Below are positions 49,701 to 62,600 of a stretch of DNA of 64,000 bases, piece by piece; the stretch's first letter is position 1, and the number at the start of each line of letters is the position of its first letter. A program made the position numbers and the translations under genes. The notes below the pieces were generated by a model. That model saw nothing but the letters and a program-made list of their open reading frames with translations. It was not told the origin of the DNA and made no database searches. Origin of the DNA: Nemertoderma westbladi. Its lineage: Eukaryota > Xenacoelomorpha > Nemertodermatida > Nemertodermatidae. The stretch lies in the NCBI GenBank assembly GCA_032718475.1, contig JAUCBJ010007768.1, forward strand, positions 29,104 through 93,103, written 5' to 3'.

Positions 49701-52700
49701 TCAGTACTGTAATAATGTGCAGCTATCACTCAGTACTGTAATAATGTGCAGCTATCACTCAGTACTGTAATAATGTGCAGCTATCACTCAGTACTGTAAT
49801 AATGTGCAGCTATCACTCAGTACTGTAATAATGTGCAGCTATCACTCAGTACTGTAATAATGTGCAGCTATCACTCAGTACTGTAATAATGTGCAGCTAT
49901 CACTCAGTACTGTAATAATGTGCAGCTATCACTCAGTACTGTAATAATGTGCAGCTATCACTCAGTACTGTAATAATGTGCAGCTATCACTCAGTACTGT
50001 AATAATGTGCAGCTATCACTCAGTACTGTAATAATGTGCAGCTATCACTCAGTACTGTAATAATGTGCAGCTATCACTCAGTACTGTAATAATGTGCAGC
50101 TATCACTCAGTACTGTAATAATGTGCAGCTATCACTCAGTACTGTAATAATGTGCAGCTATCACTCAGTACTGTAATAATGTGCAGCTATCACTCAGTAC
50201 TGTAATAATGTGCAGCTATCACTCAGTACTGTAATAATGTGCAGCTATCACTCAGTACTGTAATAATGTGCAGCTATCACTCAGTACTGTAATAATGTGC
50301 AGCTATCACTCAGTACTGTAATAATGTGCAGCTATCACTCAGTACTGTAATAATGTGCAGCTATCACTCAGTACTGTAATAATGTGCAGCTATCACTCAG
50401 TACTGTAATAATGTGCAGCTATCACTCAGTACTGTAATAATGTGCAGCTATCACTCAGTACTGTAATAATGTGCAGCTATCACTCAGTACTGTAATAATG
50501 TGCAGCTATCACTCAGTACTGTAATAATGTGCAGCTATCACTCAGTACTGTAATAATGTGCAGCTATCACTCAGTACTGTAATAATGTGCAGCTATCACT
50601 CAGTACTGTAATAATGTGCAGCTATCACTCAGTACTGTAATAATGTGCAGCTATCACTCAGTACTGTAATAATGTGCAGCTATCACTCAGTACTGTAATA
50701 ATGTGCAGCTATCACTCAGTACTGTAATAATGTGCAGCTATCACTCAGTACTGTAATAATGTGCAGCTATCACTCAGTACTGTAATAATGTGCAGCTATC
50801 ACTCAGTACTGTAATAATGTGCAGCTATCACTCAGTACTGTAATAATGTGCAGCTATCACTCAGTACTGTAATAATGTGCAGCTATCACTCAGTACTGTA
50901 ATAATGTGCAGCTATCACTCAGTACTGTAATAATGTGCAGCTATCACTCAGTACTGTAATAATGTGCAGCTATCACTCAGTACTGTAATAATGTGCAGCT
51001 ATCACTCAGTACTGTAATAATGTGCAGCTATCACTCAGTACTGTAATAATGTGCAGCTATCACTCAGTACTGTAATAATGTGCAGCTATCACTCAGTACT
51101 GTAATAATGTGCAGCTATCACTCAGTACTGTAATAATGTGCAGCTATCACTCAGTACTGTAATAATGTGCAGCTATCACTCAGTACTGTAATAATGTGCA
51201 GCTATCACTCAGTACTGTAATAATGTGCAGCTATCACTCAGTACTGTAATAATGTGCAGCTATCACTCAGTACTGTAATAATGTGCAGCTATCACTCAGT
51301 ACTGTAATAATGTGCAGCTATCACTCAGTACTGTAATAATGTGCAGCTATCACTCAGTACTGTAATAATGTGCAGCTATCACTCAGTACTGTAATAATGT
51401 GCAGCTATCACTCAGTACTGTAATAATGTGCAGCTATCACTCAGTACTGTAATAATGTGCAGCTATCACTCAGTACTGTAATAATGTGCAGCTATCACTC
51501 AGTACTGTAATAATGTGCAGCTATCACTCAGTACTGTAATAATGTGCAGCTATCACTCAGTACTGTAATAATGTGCAGCTATCACTCAGTACTGTAATAA
51601 TGTGCAGCTATCACTCAGTACTGTAATAATGTGCAGCTATCACTCAGTACTGTAATAATGTGCAGCTATCACTCAGTACTGTAATAATGTGCAGCTATCA
51701 CTCAGTACTGTAATAATGTGCAGCTATCACTCAGTACTGTAATAATGTGCAGCTATCACTCAGTACTGTAATAATGTGCAGCTATCACTCAGTACTGTAA
51801 TAATGTGCAGCTATCACTCAGTACTGTAATAATGTGCAGCTATCACTCAGTACTGTAATAATGTGCAGCTATCACTCAGTACTGTAATAATGTGCAGCTA
51901 TCACTCAGTACTGTAATAATGTGCAGCTATCACTCAGTACTGTAATAATGTGCAGCTATCACTCAGTACTGTAATAATGTGCAGCTATCACTCAGTACTG
52001 TAATAATGTGCAGCTATCACTCAGTACTGTAATAATGTGCAGCTATCACTCAGTACTGTAATAATGTGCAGCTATCACTCAGTACTGTAATAATGTGCAG
52101 CTATCACTCAGTACTGTAATAATGTGCAGCTATCACTCAGTACTGTAATAATGTGCAGCTATCACTCAGTACTGTAATAATGTGCAGCTATCACTCAGTA
52201 CTGTAATAATGTGCAGCTATCACTCAGTACTGTAATAATGTGCAGCTATCACTCAGTACTGTAATAATGTGCAGCTATCACTCAGTACTGTAATAATGTG
52301 CAGCTATCACTCAGTACTGTAATAATGTGCAGCTATCACTCAGTACTGTAATAATGTGCAGCTATCACTCAGTACTGTAATAATGTGCAGCTATCACTCA
52401 GTACTGTAATAATGTGCAGCTATCACTCAGTACTGTAATAATGTGCAGCTATCACTCAGTACTGTAATAATGTGCAGCTATCACTCAGTACTGTAATAAT
52501 GTGCAGCTATCACTCAGTACTGTAATAATGTGCAGCTATCACTCAGTACTGTAATAATGTGCAGCTATCACTCAGTACTGTAATAATGTGCAGCTATCAC
52601 TCAGTACTGTAATAATGTGCAGCTATCACTCAGTACTGTAATAATGTGCAGCTATCACTCAGTACTGTAATAATGTGCAGCTATCATCAGTACTGTAATA

Positions 52701-53060
52701 ATGTGCAGCTATCACTCAGTACTGTAATAATGTGCAGCTATCACTCAGTACTGTAATAATGTGCAGCTATCACTCAGTACTGTAATAATGTGCAGCTATC
52801 ACTCAGTACTGTAATAATGTGCAGCTATCACTCAGTACTGTAATAATGTGCAGCTATCACTCAGTACTGTAATAATGTGCAGCTATCACTCAGTACTGTA
52901 ATAATGTGCAGCTATCACTCAGTACTGTAATAATGTGTAGCTATCATTCAGTACTGTAATAATGTGCAGCTATCACTCAGTACTGTAATAATGTGCAGCT
53001 ATCACTCAGTACTGTAATCAGTACTATCACTGCAGCTATCACTCAGTACAGTAATCAGTA
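46711..53060. repeat. 29-bp satellite array, about 217 units
   Basis: The unit is ACTCAGTACTGTAATAATGT then GCAGCTATC. The central 5.8 kb is virtually perfect. Variants cluster at the edges (AATATGCAG at 46729, CTACCACTC at 46883, a 2-base deletion at 52685, TGTAGCTATCATTC at 52937) and the right end degenerates over about 60 bp (53010-53070). It is the same satellite as at 34790-34879 and 59697-62772. Confidence 0.98.
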
Positions 53061-53070
53061 ATACTGTAAC

Positions 53071-53787
53071 TCAGTACTCTGAAGAAAAACGTATGGTTGA
53101 CAGGATCAGAGATGTTACTTTTAGAGAGGATCGTGATTCTGTGGCATAATCAAACTGAACTCAAACCAAAACGCCCTTTTAAGGGCCAACAACCTTTGCC
53201 ACTATCGAGGAGCTCCCCGTGCTGTAAAGAGCAAACATGGCTGTAAAGCTGATGACTAACGCTGGATAAATTATATTTTTTTAAATTGTGATTAAATAAA
53301 AAAAACGAAAAGTAAGATTGGTTTAAAGAATAGCCTATAACATTGTTATACTTTTGTATTGGACCCTAAATTTTTGCATAAGCTCAGAATTAAGTTATCT
53401 TTCAAATGGTATATTATACTAAGGTGCATGTCTGGCAGTTTTGCCTGGCCAGGGGGGGGGGGGGATCATTAGGGAACACCCGGTACTTTAAATTGTAATT
53501 TATATCACAATGAATAAAGTCCGTGAGACCAAACTTTACAGGTTATATAATAACCAGTTTACTGTTAATTCGGTGAAACTAAACGACAGTTTTACAGTTT
53601 GGGAAGCAAAATATAAAAAAAACAGGTGGAAACAATTATTTTTGAAACATCAAATCGACACAAAATACCATAAAAGGGCTGAGTAAATAAAATTACTAGC
53701 TGAATACTTTTTACTAAAAATAATAGAAACTGCTATCAGTTTAGGTATAAACAATTAAAATAATTGTTAATTTTCTTAATTTTTCGC
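53071..53787. other. No gene seen
   Basis: AT-rich single-copy-looking sequence with a G run at about 53449-53463. I see no supported ORF. Confidence 0.5.
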
Positions 53788-54805
53788 TTAAAACCCTTTG
53801 AGCCCTAAGGACGTATATATACGTCCTCAACAGTGTCCTAAGGACGTATATATACGTCCTGTTGTTAATGGCTGCCAATGGGGATGATTCAAGTTTAGGT
53901 TATTCTAGCAGTGTTTATCCATCGCTTAGGACACTATACTACCCGTTTTAGTTAAAAAAGTGATCTGGAGTTTGAGTTAGAGGTTGGAATTCAACCAATC
54001 AGTGATGAGCTCCTTTTCAGAGAAAGCAGGCTGCTTATTGAAAGCAGATTGATTGTACCTTGTACAGTATGATATGGCAGAGGTTTGAATGAGTAGCCCT
54101 TGAGAATTCCAACCAATCAGAGTTTATTTCCCTGTCAAGCTTTCCACTGTAATAATCTACTTTGTAATAATAAATAATACATGACATGACTGAAAAGTGA
54201 AAAGTGAAAACCTGGTATTCTTCATATTGGTGAATTACGTAATTGTATTTCGTAAATAGAATAATGGGAATGATGATTGTTCCTGTACTAGCATCCTGGT
54301 GGATTATTGTGGTAATTCTGCAATAATGAAGCTATATTGCATTTTGGTATTACAATAATTATTCATTTATACTGTATTTTTTATCATTCATTTACAGTTT
54401 ATATCCAGGGCTCTGCCTTGATAAATGCTTTGCAGATTATCATAAATAAGTCATATAGATTATACCGATACCATAAATAGACCATGAAATATAATAATAT
54501 ATATGATATAGTTCAGAAAAATAAATATTTTTTTCATTTTTTAATTTTCAAAAAATTTTTTTTTTTAATTAAAAAAAAATTTTTAATTAAAATTTTTTTT
54601 ATTATTTTTAAAAATTTAATTTTTTTAAATTAAAAAAATATGAAGAATATCAATCATGACACCTTTTAAGATAAAAGTCAAATCATTTTAAAAATGTGTC
54701 ATAACTTCTAGATGATTGGCATTGCCGTAAATATGTTTTAAAGTTTGCTTAATTTTTAGGTTCTGGGGGGCTATTTAAAAAAGGGCCTAGTAACCAAAGG
54801 GTTAA
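53788..54805. mobile_element. piggyBac-like non-autonomous element (candidate)
   Basis: TTAA at 53788-53791 with an inner CCCTTTGAGCCC, and CCAAAGGG followed by TTAA at 54802-54805, give short inverted ends at TTAA sites as in piggyBac elements. Just inside the left end are two exact 20-bp palindromes (AGGACGTATATATACGTCCT at 53808-53827 and 53841-53860), a pattern I associate with piggyBac-type ends. The left end has two extra A bases before CCC. The inside is AT-rich (A/T foldbacks at 54530-54650) with no transposase. Confidence 0.5.
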
Positions 54806-55646
54806 TACTTATTGAGCTATTAATTACTGTTACCTGGAAATATATTCTCAGAAATTTATAATCTTCACAAAACACAACAAAAATAAACTTAATTACTCAT
54901 CCAAAGAGTTGTGTTAACCATCCCTCGGAATTTCATTCGAACTTTCCGACGGCTATAGATGTTCAAAATTAGTAATTTTTATAGATTTCCTGGGCAAAAA
55001 ATGAGAAAATAACGAAGACCAATTTATTATATAATAAGATAAGAATAATTCTACATTTATTCAGTTGCTAAAGAATCGCCACCGAAACTAAACAATTTTT
55101 ACACCAAAAAGATTCATCATCAGTCGATTGGTAATGTAAACAACTTAGTAACGGAAACTAATTGATGCAAAGTAGGGCCACTTTAAATTCTTCTCACATC
55201 TACGTGGCTGTTTTATCAATATCACAAAATTTATATCGAATTAAATAGTTAATAAATTTTATAAAAAGTTAAATATCGGTCACTTTGTGATATTATTATT
55301 TTATCGCAAGATGGAAGTAAAGACGCAAAATTATTGAAACTTAGTAAATAATAACCAATTCCTCGTCGCTCAAGATACGATCGATCGCACACATTAATTA
55401 CATACAATAATGAAAATTACGTTAAATTATATTTTTTTTGACAATTAAATATTAAATTACATTTCTATTTACAAAGTTGGAGGGATTAAACTGAGACGTC
55501 TAAACTACAAAAACGAGAAGGACGAATGTTAAAAGGGAACCTGGATGAGTTCGAGTTCAAACCAGTTAAGTATCTATGGCGTCGCGGTACAGTTGCCTTG
55601 GTTACCACCGCGAGTTGTTAAATTATAATAAAGCTCAATTACTTAA
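54806..55646 (-). other. Probable 3' untranslated region, no gene seen
   Basis: AT-rich sequence downstream of the minus-strand terminal exon. It is presumed to hold the 3' untranslated region and poly-A site of that gene; candidate AATAAA motifs on the minus strand occur near 55020-55060. Confidence 0.35.
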
Positions 55647-56433
55647 TTACCTATTAATGGTTGAATTGCCAGTGGAGACTTGGTTTATAATAACGCCACG
55701 TGGCGCAATAGAGACGGGTTGAGCTGCGTGTGGCGCGCCGGGGTAACTGGGACCCTCGACCTTACCTTGAGTCATAACGCCGGTCGTCGTGGCCACAGGG
55801 AACGAGTACGGTACCTCCAAACGAGCCGAACCCTCGCTCGGTTCCGTCTTGGTTCGCTTCCCCCCGCCGACTGTCTCTATAGCGACGGTGCGTTTCGTGG
55901 GGACCCGCTGGGCGGCTTCGATGTCCGGGGGCATGACGTCACCGGAAGGAGGTATGACGTCACCGGAAGGTTGGATTACGTCATCTGAAGGTTGTACTAG
56001 ACTGGTCGGGGGAACGTAGGTAGTGCGACGCGCTTCTGTCAAAAGTAAATCGTCTGGTTGCGTGGCAACGTTCATTCTGGAATGTTGAGGAATCTGAGCA
56101 GTAGGAAACACCTTGTTGGCTGTGAACGCGGGTGTAAGAGGCGGCGCAGGGGGAGCCGTTGATTGGCTGCGCGCCGCCGACACCATGGACGGCGCCAACC
56201 CCGCCGCCACAGCAGCCGCAGCCGCCTCCATTTCCTCTTCCATCTCCCGGGACGCCTCGATATCGTCCTCCTCTACGTCTTCGTCTACGACCTCGTCCTC
56301 GGGTTTGACCTCCTCTCCGTTCACGGCTTCCTCCGTGGGTTGGTTCTTTACGAGTCGAGCCGAGATGGGCGAGCCGAGGATTAGTTGCGAGTGGAGGTGA
56401 TCCTCAGGGAGGTCGAGCCCCAAACCGGCGTAC
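55647..56433 (-). CDS. Terminal exon of an acidic, probably nuclear protein
   Basis: A minus-strand acceptor (TTTTACTTTCAG) opens the exon at 56433, and the frame runs 261 codons to a TAA at 55647-55649. It begins with a compact segment (YAGLGLDLPEDHLHSQLILG). An acidic stretch (EEVKPEDEVVDEDVEEDD) and a poly-Ala patch (EAAAAAVAAGLA) follow, then Pro/Thr-rich sequence with a short internal repeat (DVIQPSGDVIPPSGDVMPP) and a basic patch (GGGKRTKTEPSEG). The exon is GC-rich unlike its surroundings, which supports a real host gene. The composition suggests a transcription or chromatin factor; I cannot name it. Upstream exons are not visible and may lie beyond the right edge. Confidence 0.75.
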
Positions 56434-56575
56434 TGAAAGTAAAACACAAGACTATTTTATTAGGCATAAATTACTTTACGTTTCAGAAAAAAGTAGTTGT
56501 TATTATGTTCGTCGATGACACGAATTTGAGCCTAATTATATTATAATAAACCGTGTTTATATTATTGAACGGCGG

Positions 56576-56717
56576 GGGGTAGCTCAGTTGGTTGAGCGCC
56601 GGGCCTGTAATCTATTGGTTGTAGGTTCAGCCCCGCCAGGGTTGGTACACACAGCCTTTCACCCACTGGGGTCGATAAAATGAGTACCAGTTAAATAACT
56701 GGGAGCAAATCTTGGGA
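56576..56717 (+). mobile_element. tRNA-derived SINE
   Basis: A tRNA-like head has an A box (TAGCTCAGTTGGTTGAGCG) and B box (GGTTCAGCCCC). The tail has TTTCACCCACTGGGGTCG and ATAAAATGAGTACCAGTT, a conserved 3' motif I associate with SINEs of cephalopods and other marine invertebrates. The tail runs into the 36-bp minisatellite. Confidence 0.8.
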
Positions 56718-57163
56718 TAGGAGTAGCGCCCACCCCTACCTTCGGGTAGCAGATAGGAGTAGCGCCCACCCCCTACCTTCGGGTAGCAGATAGTAGTAGC
56801 TTCTACCCCAACCTTCGTGTAGCAGATAGGAGTAGCTCTCACCCCTACCTTCGGGTAGCAGATAGTAGTAGCGCCCACCCCTACCTCCGGGTAGTAGATA
56901 GTTGTAGCGCCCACCCCCTACCTTCGGGTAGCAGATAGTAGTAGCGCCCACCCCTACCTTCGTGTAGCAGATAGGAGTAGCTCCCACCCCTACCTTCGGG
57001 TAGCAGATAGTAGTAGCGCCCACCCCTACCTTCGGGTAGCAGATAGGAGGAGTAGCGCCCACCCCTACCTTCGGGTAGCAGATAGGAGTAGCGCCCACCC
57101 CTACCTTCGGGTAGCAGATAGTAGTAGCGCCCACCCCAACCTTCGGGTAGCAGATAGGAGTAC
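56718..57163. repeat. 36-37-bp minisatellite, about 12 units
   Basis: The unit is ATAGGAGTAGCGCCCACC then CCTACCTTCGGGTAGCAG, with variants (TAGTAG, GCTCTC, CGTGTAG). TACCTTCGGGTA is a small hairpin in each unit. It is wedged between the SINE tail and the TAG-type end of RTE-B. Confidence 0.95.
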
Positions 57164-58800
57164 TACTACTAGGATCGGCATGCTGCATTGCAGCTGCATT
57201 TTTAAGAATGCTGTGCCGGCTTATCGACAAAATTGCACCGCCACAACTCCCTATCACCCATGACATTTGCTAGATCATCCGTATCTTCAAGGCCAGTGTC
57301 CTTTAAGATGCGTCTCAAGAAAGTCATGGGCTGTCCACCATGCTTATTCACTCCATGAGGCTGCCAAAGTACAAGATTATGCACTGGCTGGTCCTCACGG
57401 CGAAAGCAATGTCCTGCAAAGCGGAGGCGATTTTGTTCTAGTAGTCAAGCTTGGGGGAACCAATGAGACACCTCCAATGTTATATAGTGTCTGGTTGGAG
57501 ATGTGTGCATTGTACTTGACACAATGAACCCGGCGTAGCATTCTTGTGAATGTGCATCCAGAGATTTGGTGTCCTCAGCAGTTAGACCCCAGCATGGACT
57601 TCCATAGAGGAGTACTGGAACTACTGCTGCTCTAAATAATCGGACCTTAAGTTTCCGATTAATTCTTGGTGACTTCCAAATCCTGGAAAGCCTATTCAAG
57701 GCTGCCCATGCCTTTCCCTTACGTATTCGAAGGTCCTCACCTGACTTCCGGATCCATGATCCCAGGTAACAGAAGTCATCCACATGCTCAAGCATACCAT
57801 CTTTTGAGCTTATGCTCATCCGATCAGAGACTTGCTGAGGACTTTCAAAGTTAACTGTCAAAATTTCGGTCTTTCTGGAGGTAATAAAAAGACCAACACT
57901 AGAAGCAGCATGCTCTAATGAGCTGAGGAGCCGTTGGGCTCCCTCTAGGGTTTCTGAGAGTGTTCCTAAGTCAGCAGCAAAGTCTAGATCAGTTAGGTAC
58001 TTGGCAGGATTTCCTCGACTTCTGGAGCCAGTAGGTGGGACCATCACCCCATCATCATTATGATGATCTAAGGACATGCGTAGAACATAGTCAACTACAA
58101 TTATGGACAAGAATGGTGCAAGTGTGTCTCCCTGGAGGACGCCCCATAACACTTCAAATGGTTCTGTGTCACCGTCAACAGTAGACACAAATGTTGTTGA
58201 ACCATCGTATACTGATCTGATTGCTGCAATAATTTCATCAGGAATCCCATATATTGAAAGTATGCTGAACATACGTGAACGAGAGATTGAATCAAAGTCA
58301 TCAAAGATAACAGCCAGATGCCTGTCTTTCTTTTTTGTTAACTCTTCAATTATCCTTCTAAGTGCCAAAATGGGCTCCATGGTCCCACGACCTTTACGGA
58401 ACCCATTCTAATTTCCACGGAGCAATCTCACTGGGATCCCTGATGCGATTTAATAGAATTCTATTGTATAGCTTTGCAGCAATCGAGATCAATGAGATTC
58501 CCCGAAAAGAACCATAGAGTGTTAGGTTGCCTTTCTTGGGAACTGGCACCAACTTATTTGTTTTAATTTCTTGTGGGACTCTTGTTGTTCGGTACATGTC
58601 TACTATGATGGGATAGATGAGCTTTAAACACTCAGGTATTTTAAAGACCTCAGGGGGGACACCATCTACTCCACTGGCACGATTGGTCTTAATGCTCTTT
58701 GCAGCAGCCTTCACTTCTGCAAAGGAGATATCACCAATGGGAATATCTGGGAGTACAGACTCAGACACTTTTACTTCTATAAAGTTATCAGGCATTTCTC
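57164..58800 (-). pseudogene. RTE-B LINE, 5'-truncated and inactive
   Basis: Minus-strand reverse transcriptase in two frames (58795-58394, then 58380-57445, with the C-terminus in a further frame at 57384-57202). Landmarks are TNRASGVDGVPPEVF, VPVPKKGN, GVLQGDTLAPF, LGSWIRKSG and ALNRLSRIWKSP. The active-site box reads FAAD (LTDLDFAADLG) where RTE-A has FADD, and the FxDFxKAFDS box is shortened to FDDFDS. The 3' end is a short TAG repeat. The 5' end is truncated inside another reverse transcriptase fragment at about 58800. It is a dead copy and the source family of the debris at 3200-4230. Confidence 0.88.
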
Positions 58801-59697
58801 CTGTGTTAGTGCCCGGAGGTACTTGGAGGCGTCTGACAACTGTTTGTTTACATCCGCCGCCTTCGCTTTCACGTACTCCTCCCTTTCCCCCACCACTTCA
58901 CGTACAATAAGCCTCTGTGCCTCGCGTGGTCGGGCCGTTCCGACCCCGATGGAATCGAGAGGTTCACAGATCCTCCTCGATGAATGGTAACTCCCCCGCA
59001 GGTCCTGTGGTTGGTATATTGCAAGGCCGCCGCCCTCCCTTACAGGAAGAGCGAGCAACTTCCTCTCGATTTCGCCTGGAGGGGCCCGTCTGGTCAGTGT
59101 AGGTATGAGGTGGTCCACTATGTATTTCTCCACGTTGTCCAAGTTATCTACGAAATGTGGGGTGGTTCGGGAGAGGTAAGTAGACTTTGACTGTAGACCA
59201 TTTATGAGGCAACTATATGCTGGATGGGGAGCAGTAACTGCGAACTCGTTTAATCGCGCCAATTGCTCACACAGTTTGTCAACACGCTCCAAATATGAAT
59301 TTATTGCATGCGTTCTCTGAACCAATAACTGATCCTAGTACCCTGTGACCATCAGTCAATTTTATGCCGGTTCCTGCAAATATCTTCTCAGCCTGCTCTC
59401 TGTGCTCGTCCTTTACAATCAGATAGGATTTTACCGGGTTGGGGAAGTAGCCATACCCTGGACCGATTTCATTGACCTTCTCCCAGTACTCTCTTAGCCT
59501 TATGAGTCCGCCGGCGACATTCCCATCGTCTGCGAACCATTTTTGGATGAGAGAACCACCCCTTCGATTGGCGTTTTGGTGGTCTCCACCGCATGGGTAG
59601 TCGTGGTCCGCCTGTCTGCCCCCTAGGTCTCCAACCGCACCCATTGTTTCCATGGACTGCTTGCCATCGTTCTCCACTGATACGGTATGTGCGGGAG
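58800..59697 (-). pseudogene. Fragment of an unclassified reverse transcriptase
   Basis: Two overlapping minus-strand frames (59722-59279 and 59325-58777) encode the C-terminal part of a reverse transcriptase: KWFADDGNVAGGL, GPGYGYFPNPVKSYLIVKD, DGHRVLGSVIG, PHPAYSCLINGLQSKSTYLS, KLLALPVREGGGLAIYQP and LTQEK. I have seen this FADDG/GPxYGY type as repeated genes in marine invertebrates but cannot assign the clade. A frameshift near 59300 and loss of both ends mean it is dead. The fingers part should lie where the satellite now begins at 59697. Its 3' end is cut by RTE-B at LTQEK. Confidence 0.7.
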
Positions 59698-62600
59698 TAC
59701 TGTAATAAGTTGCAGCTATCACTCAGTACTGTAATAATGTGCAGCTATCACTCAGTACTGTAATAATGTGCAGCTATCACTCAGTACTGTAATAATGTGC
59801 AGCTATCACTCAGTACTGTAATAATGTGCAGTACTGTAAAAATGTGCAGCTATCACTCAGTACTGTAATAATGTGCAGTACTGTAAAAATGTGCAGCTAT
59901 CACTCAGTACTGTAATAATGTGCAGTACTGTAAAAATGTGCAGCTATCACTCAGTACTGTAATAATGTGCAGCTATCACTCAGTACTGTAATAATGTGCA
60001 GCTATCACTCAGTACTGTAATAATGTGCAGCTATCACTCAGTACTGTAATATTGTGCAGCTATCACTCAGTACTGTAATAATGTGCAGCTATCACTCTGT
60101 ACTGTAATAATGTGCAGCTATCACTCAGTACTGTAATAATGTGCAGCTATCACTCAGTACTGTAATAATGTGCAGCTATCATTCAGTACTGTAATAATAT
60201 GCAGCTATCATTCAGTACTGTAATAATGTGCAGCTATCACTCAGTACTGTAATAATGTGCAGCTATCACTCAGTACTGTAATAATGTGCAGCTATCACTC
60301 AGTACTGTAATAATGTGCAGCTATCACTCTGTACTGTAATAATGTGCAGCTATCACTCAGTACTGTAATAATGTGCAGCTATCACTCAGTACTGTAATAA
60401 TGTGCAGCTATCACTCAGTACTGTAATAATGTGCAGCTATCACTCAGTACTGTAATAATGTGCAGCTATCACTCAGTACTGTAATAATGTGCAGCTATCA
60501 CTCAGTACTGTAATAATGTGCAGCATCACTCAGTACTGTAATATTGTGCAGCTATCACTCAGTACTGTAATAATGTGCAGCTTTCACTCAGTACTGTAAT
60601 AATGTGCAGCTATCACTCAGTACTGTAATAATGTGCAGCTATCACTCAGTACTGTAATAATGTGCAGCTATCACTCAGAACTGTAATAATGTGCAGCTAT
60701 CACTCAGTACTGTAATAATGTGCAGCTATCACTCAGTACTGTAATAATGTGCAGCTATCACTCAGTACTGTAATAATGTGCAGCTATCACTCAGTACTGT
60801 AATAATGTGCAGCTATCACTCAGTACTGTAATAATGTGCAGCTATCACTCAGTACTGTAATATTGTGCAGCTATCACTCAGTACTGTAATAATGTGCAGC
60901 TATCATTCAGTACTGTAATAATGTGCAGCTATCACTCAGTACTGTAATAATGTGCAGCTATCACTCAGTACTGTAATAATGTGCAGCTATCACTCAGTAC
61001 TGTAATAATATGCAGCTATCACTCAGTACTGTAATAATGTGCAGCTATCACTCAGTACTGTAATAATGTGCAGCTATCACTCAGTACTGTAATAATGTGT
61101 AGCTATCATTCAGTACTGTACTAATGTGCAGCTATCACTCAGTACTGTAATAATGTGCAGCTATCACTCAGTACTGTAATAATGTGCAGCTATCATTCAG
61201 TACTGTAAAAATGTGCAGCTATCACTCAGTACTGTAATAATGTGTAGCTATCATTCAGTACTGTACTAATGTGCAGCTATCACTCAGTACTGTAATAATG
61301 TGCAGCTATCACTCAGTACTGTAATAATGTGCAGCTATCATTCAGTACTGTAATAATGTGCAGCTATCACTCAGTACTGTAATAATATGCAGCTATCACT
61401 CAGTACTGTAATAATGTGCAGCTATCACTCAGTACTGTAATAATGTGCAGCTATCACTCAGTACTGTAATAATGTGCAGCTATCATTCAGTACTGTAATA
61501 ATGTGCAGCTATCACTCAGTACTGTAATAATATGCAGCTATCACTCAGTACTGTAATAATGTGCAGCTATCACTCAGTACTGTAATAATGTGCAGCTATC
61601 ATTCAGTACTGTAATAATGTGCAGCTATCACTCAGTACTGTAATAATGTGCAGCTATCACTCAGTACTGTAATAATGTGCAGCTATCACTCAGTACTGTA
61701 ATAATGTGCAGCTATCACTCAGTACTGTAATAATGTGCAGCTATCACTCAGTACTGTAATAATGTGCAGCTATCACTCAGTACTGTAATAATGTGCAGCT
61801 ATCATTCAGTACTGTAATAATGTGCAGCTATCACTCAGTACTGTAATAATATGCAGCTATCACTCAGTACTGTAATAATGTGCAGCTATCACTCAGTACT
61901 GTAATAATGTGCAGCTATCACTCAGTACTGTAATAATGTGCAGCTATCACTCAGTACTGTAATAATGTGCAGCTATCACTCAGTACTGTAATAATGTGCA
62001 GCTATCACTCAGTACTGTAATAATGTGCAGCTATCACTCAGTACTGTAATAATGTGCAGCTATCATTCAGTACTGTAATAATGTGCAGCTATCACTCAGT
62101 ACTGTAATAATGTGCAGCTATCACTCAGTACTGTAATAATGTGCAGCTATCACTCAGTACTGTAATAATGTGCAGCTATCACTCAGTACTGTAATAATGT
62201 GCAGCTATCATTCAGTACTGTAATAATGTGCAGCTATCACTCAGTACTGTAATAATATGCAGCTATCACTCAGTACTGTAATAATGTGCAGCTATCACTC
62301 AGTACTGTAATAATGTGCAGCTATCACTCAGTACTGTAATAATGTGCAGCTATCACTCAGTACTGTAATAATGTGCAGCTATCACTCAGTACTGTAATAA
62401 TGTGCAGCTATCACTCAGTACTGTAATAATGTGCAGCTATCACTCAGTACTGTAATAATGTGCAGCTATCACTCAGTAATGTAATAATGTGCAGCTATCA
62501 CTCAGTACTGTAATATTGTGCAGCTATCACTCAGTACTGTAATAATGTGCAGCTATCACTCAGTACTGTAATAATGTGCAGCTATCACTCAGTACTGTAA

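Noticed and set aside
46711-53060. CRISPR-like array
   Set aside because: The 29-bp units are directly contiguous with no unique spacers, in animal DNA; it is a satellite.
56113-56400. Plus-strand Ser/Ala-rich frame opposite the terminal exon
   Set aside because: It mirrors the acidic and poly-Ala stretches of the minus-strand exon, which has a good acceptor and stop.
56576-56650. Functional tRNA gene
   Set aside because: A and B boxes are good, but the anticodon arm does not pair properly and the sequence continues into a SINE tail.
56627-57266. Minus-strand GVGATTICYPKV repeat protein
   Set aside because: It is translation of the 36-bp minisatellite, with no start or flanking coding sequence.
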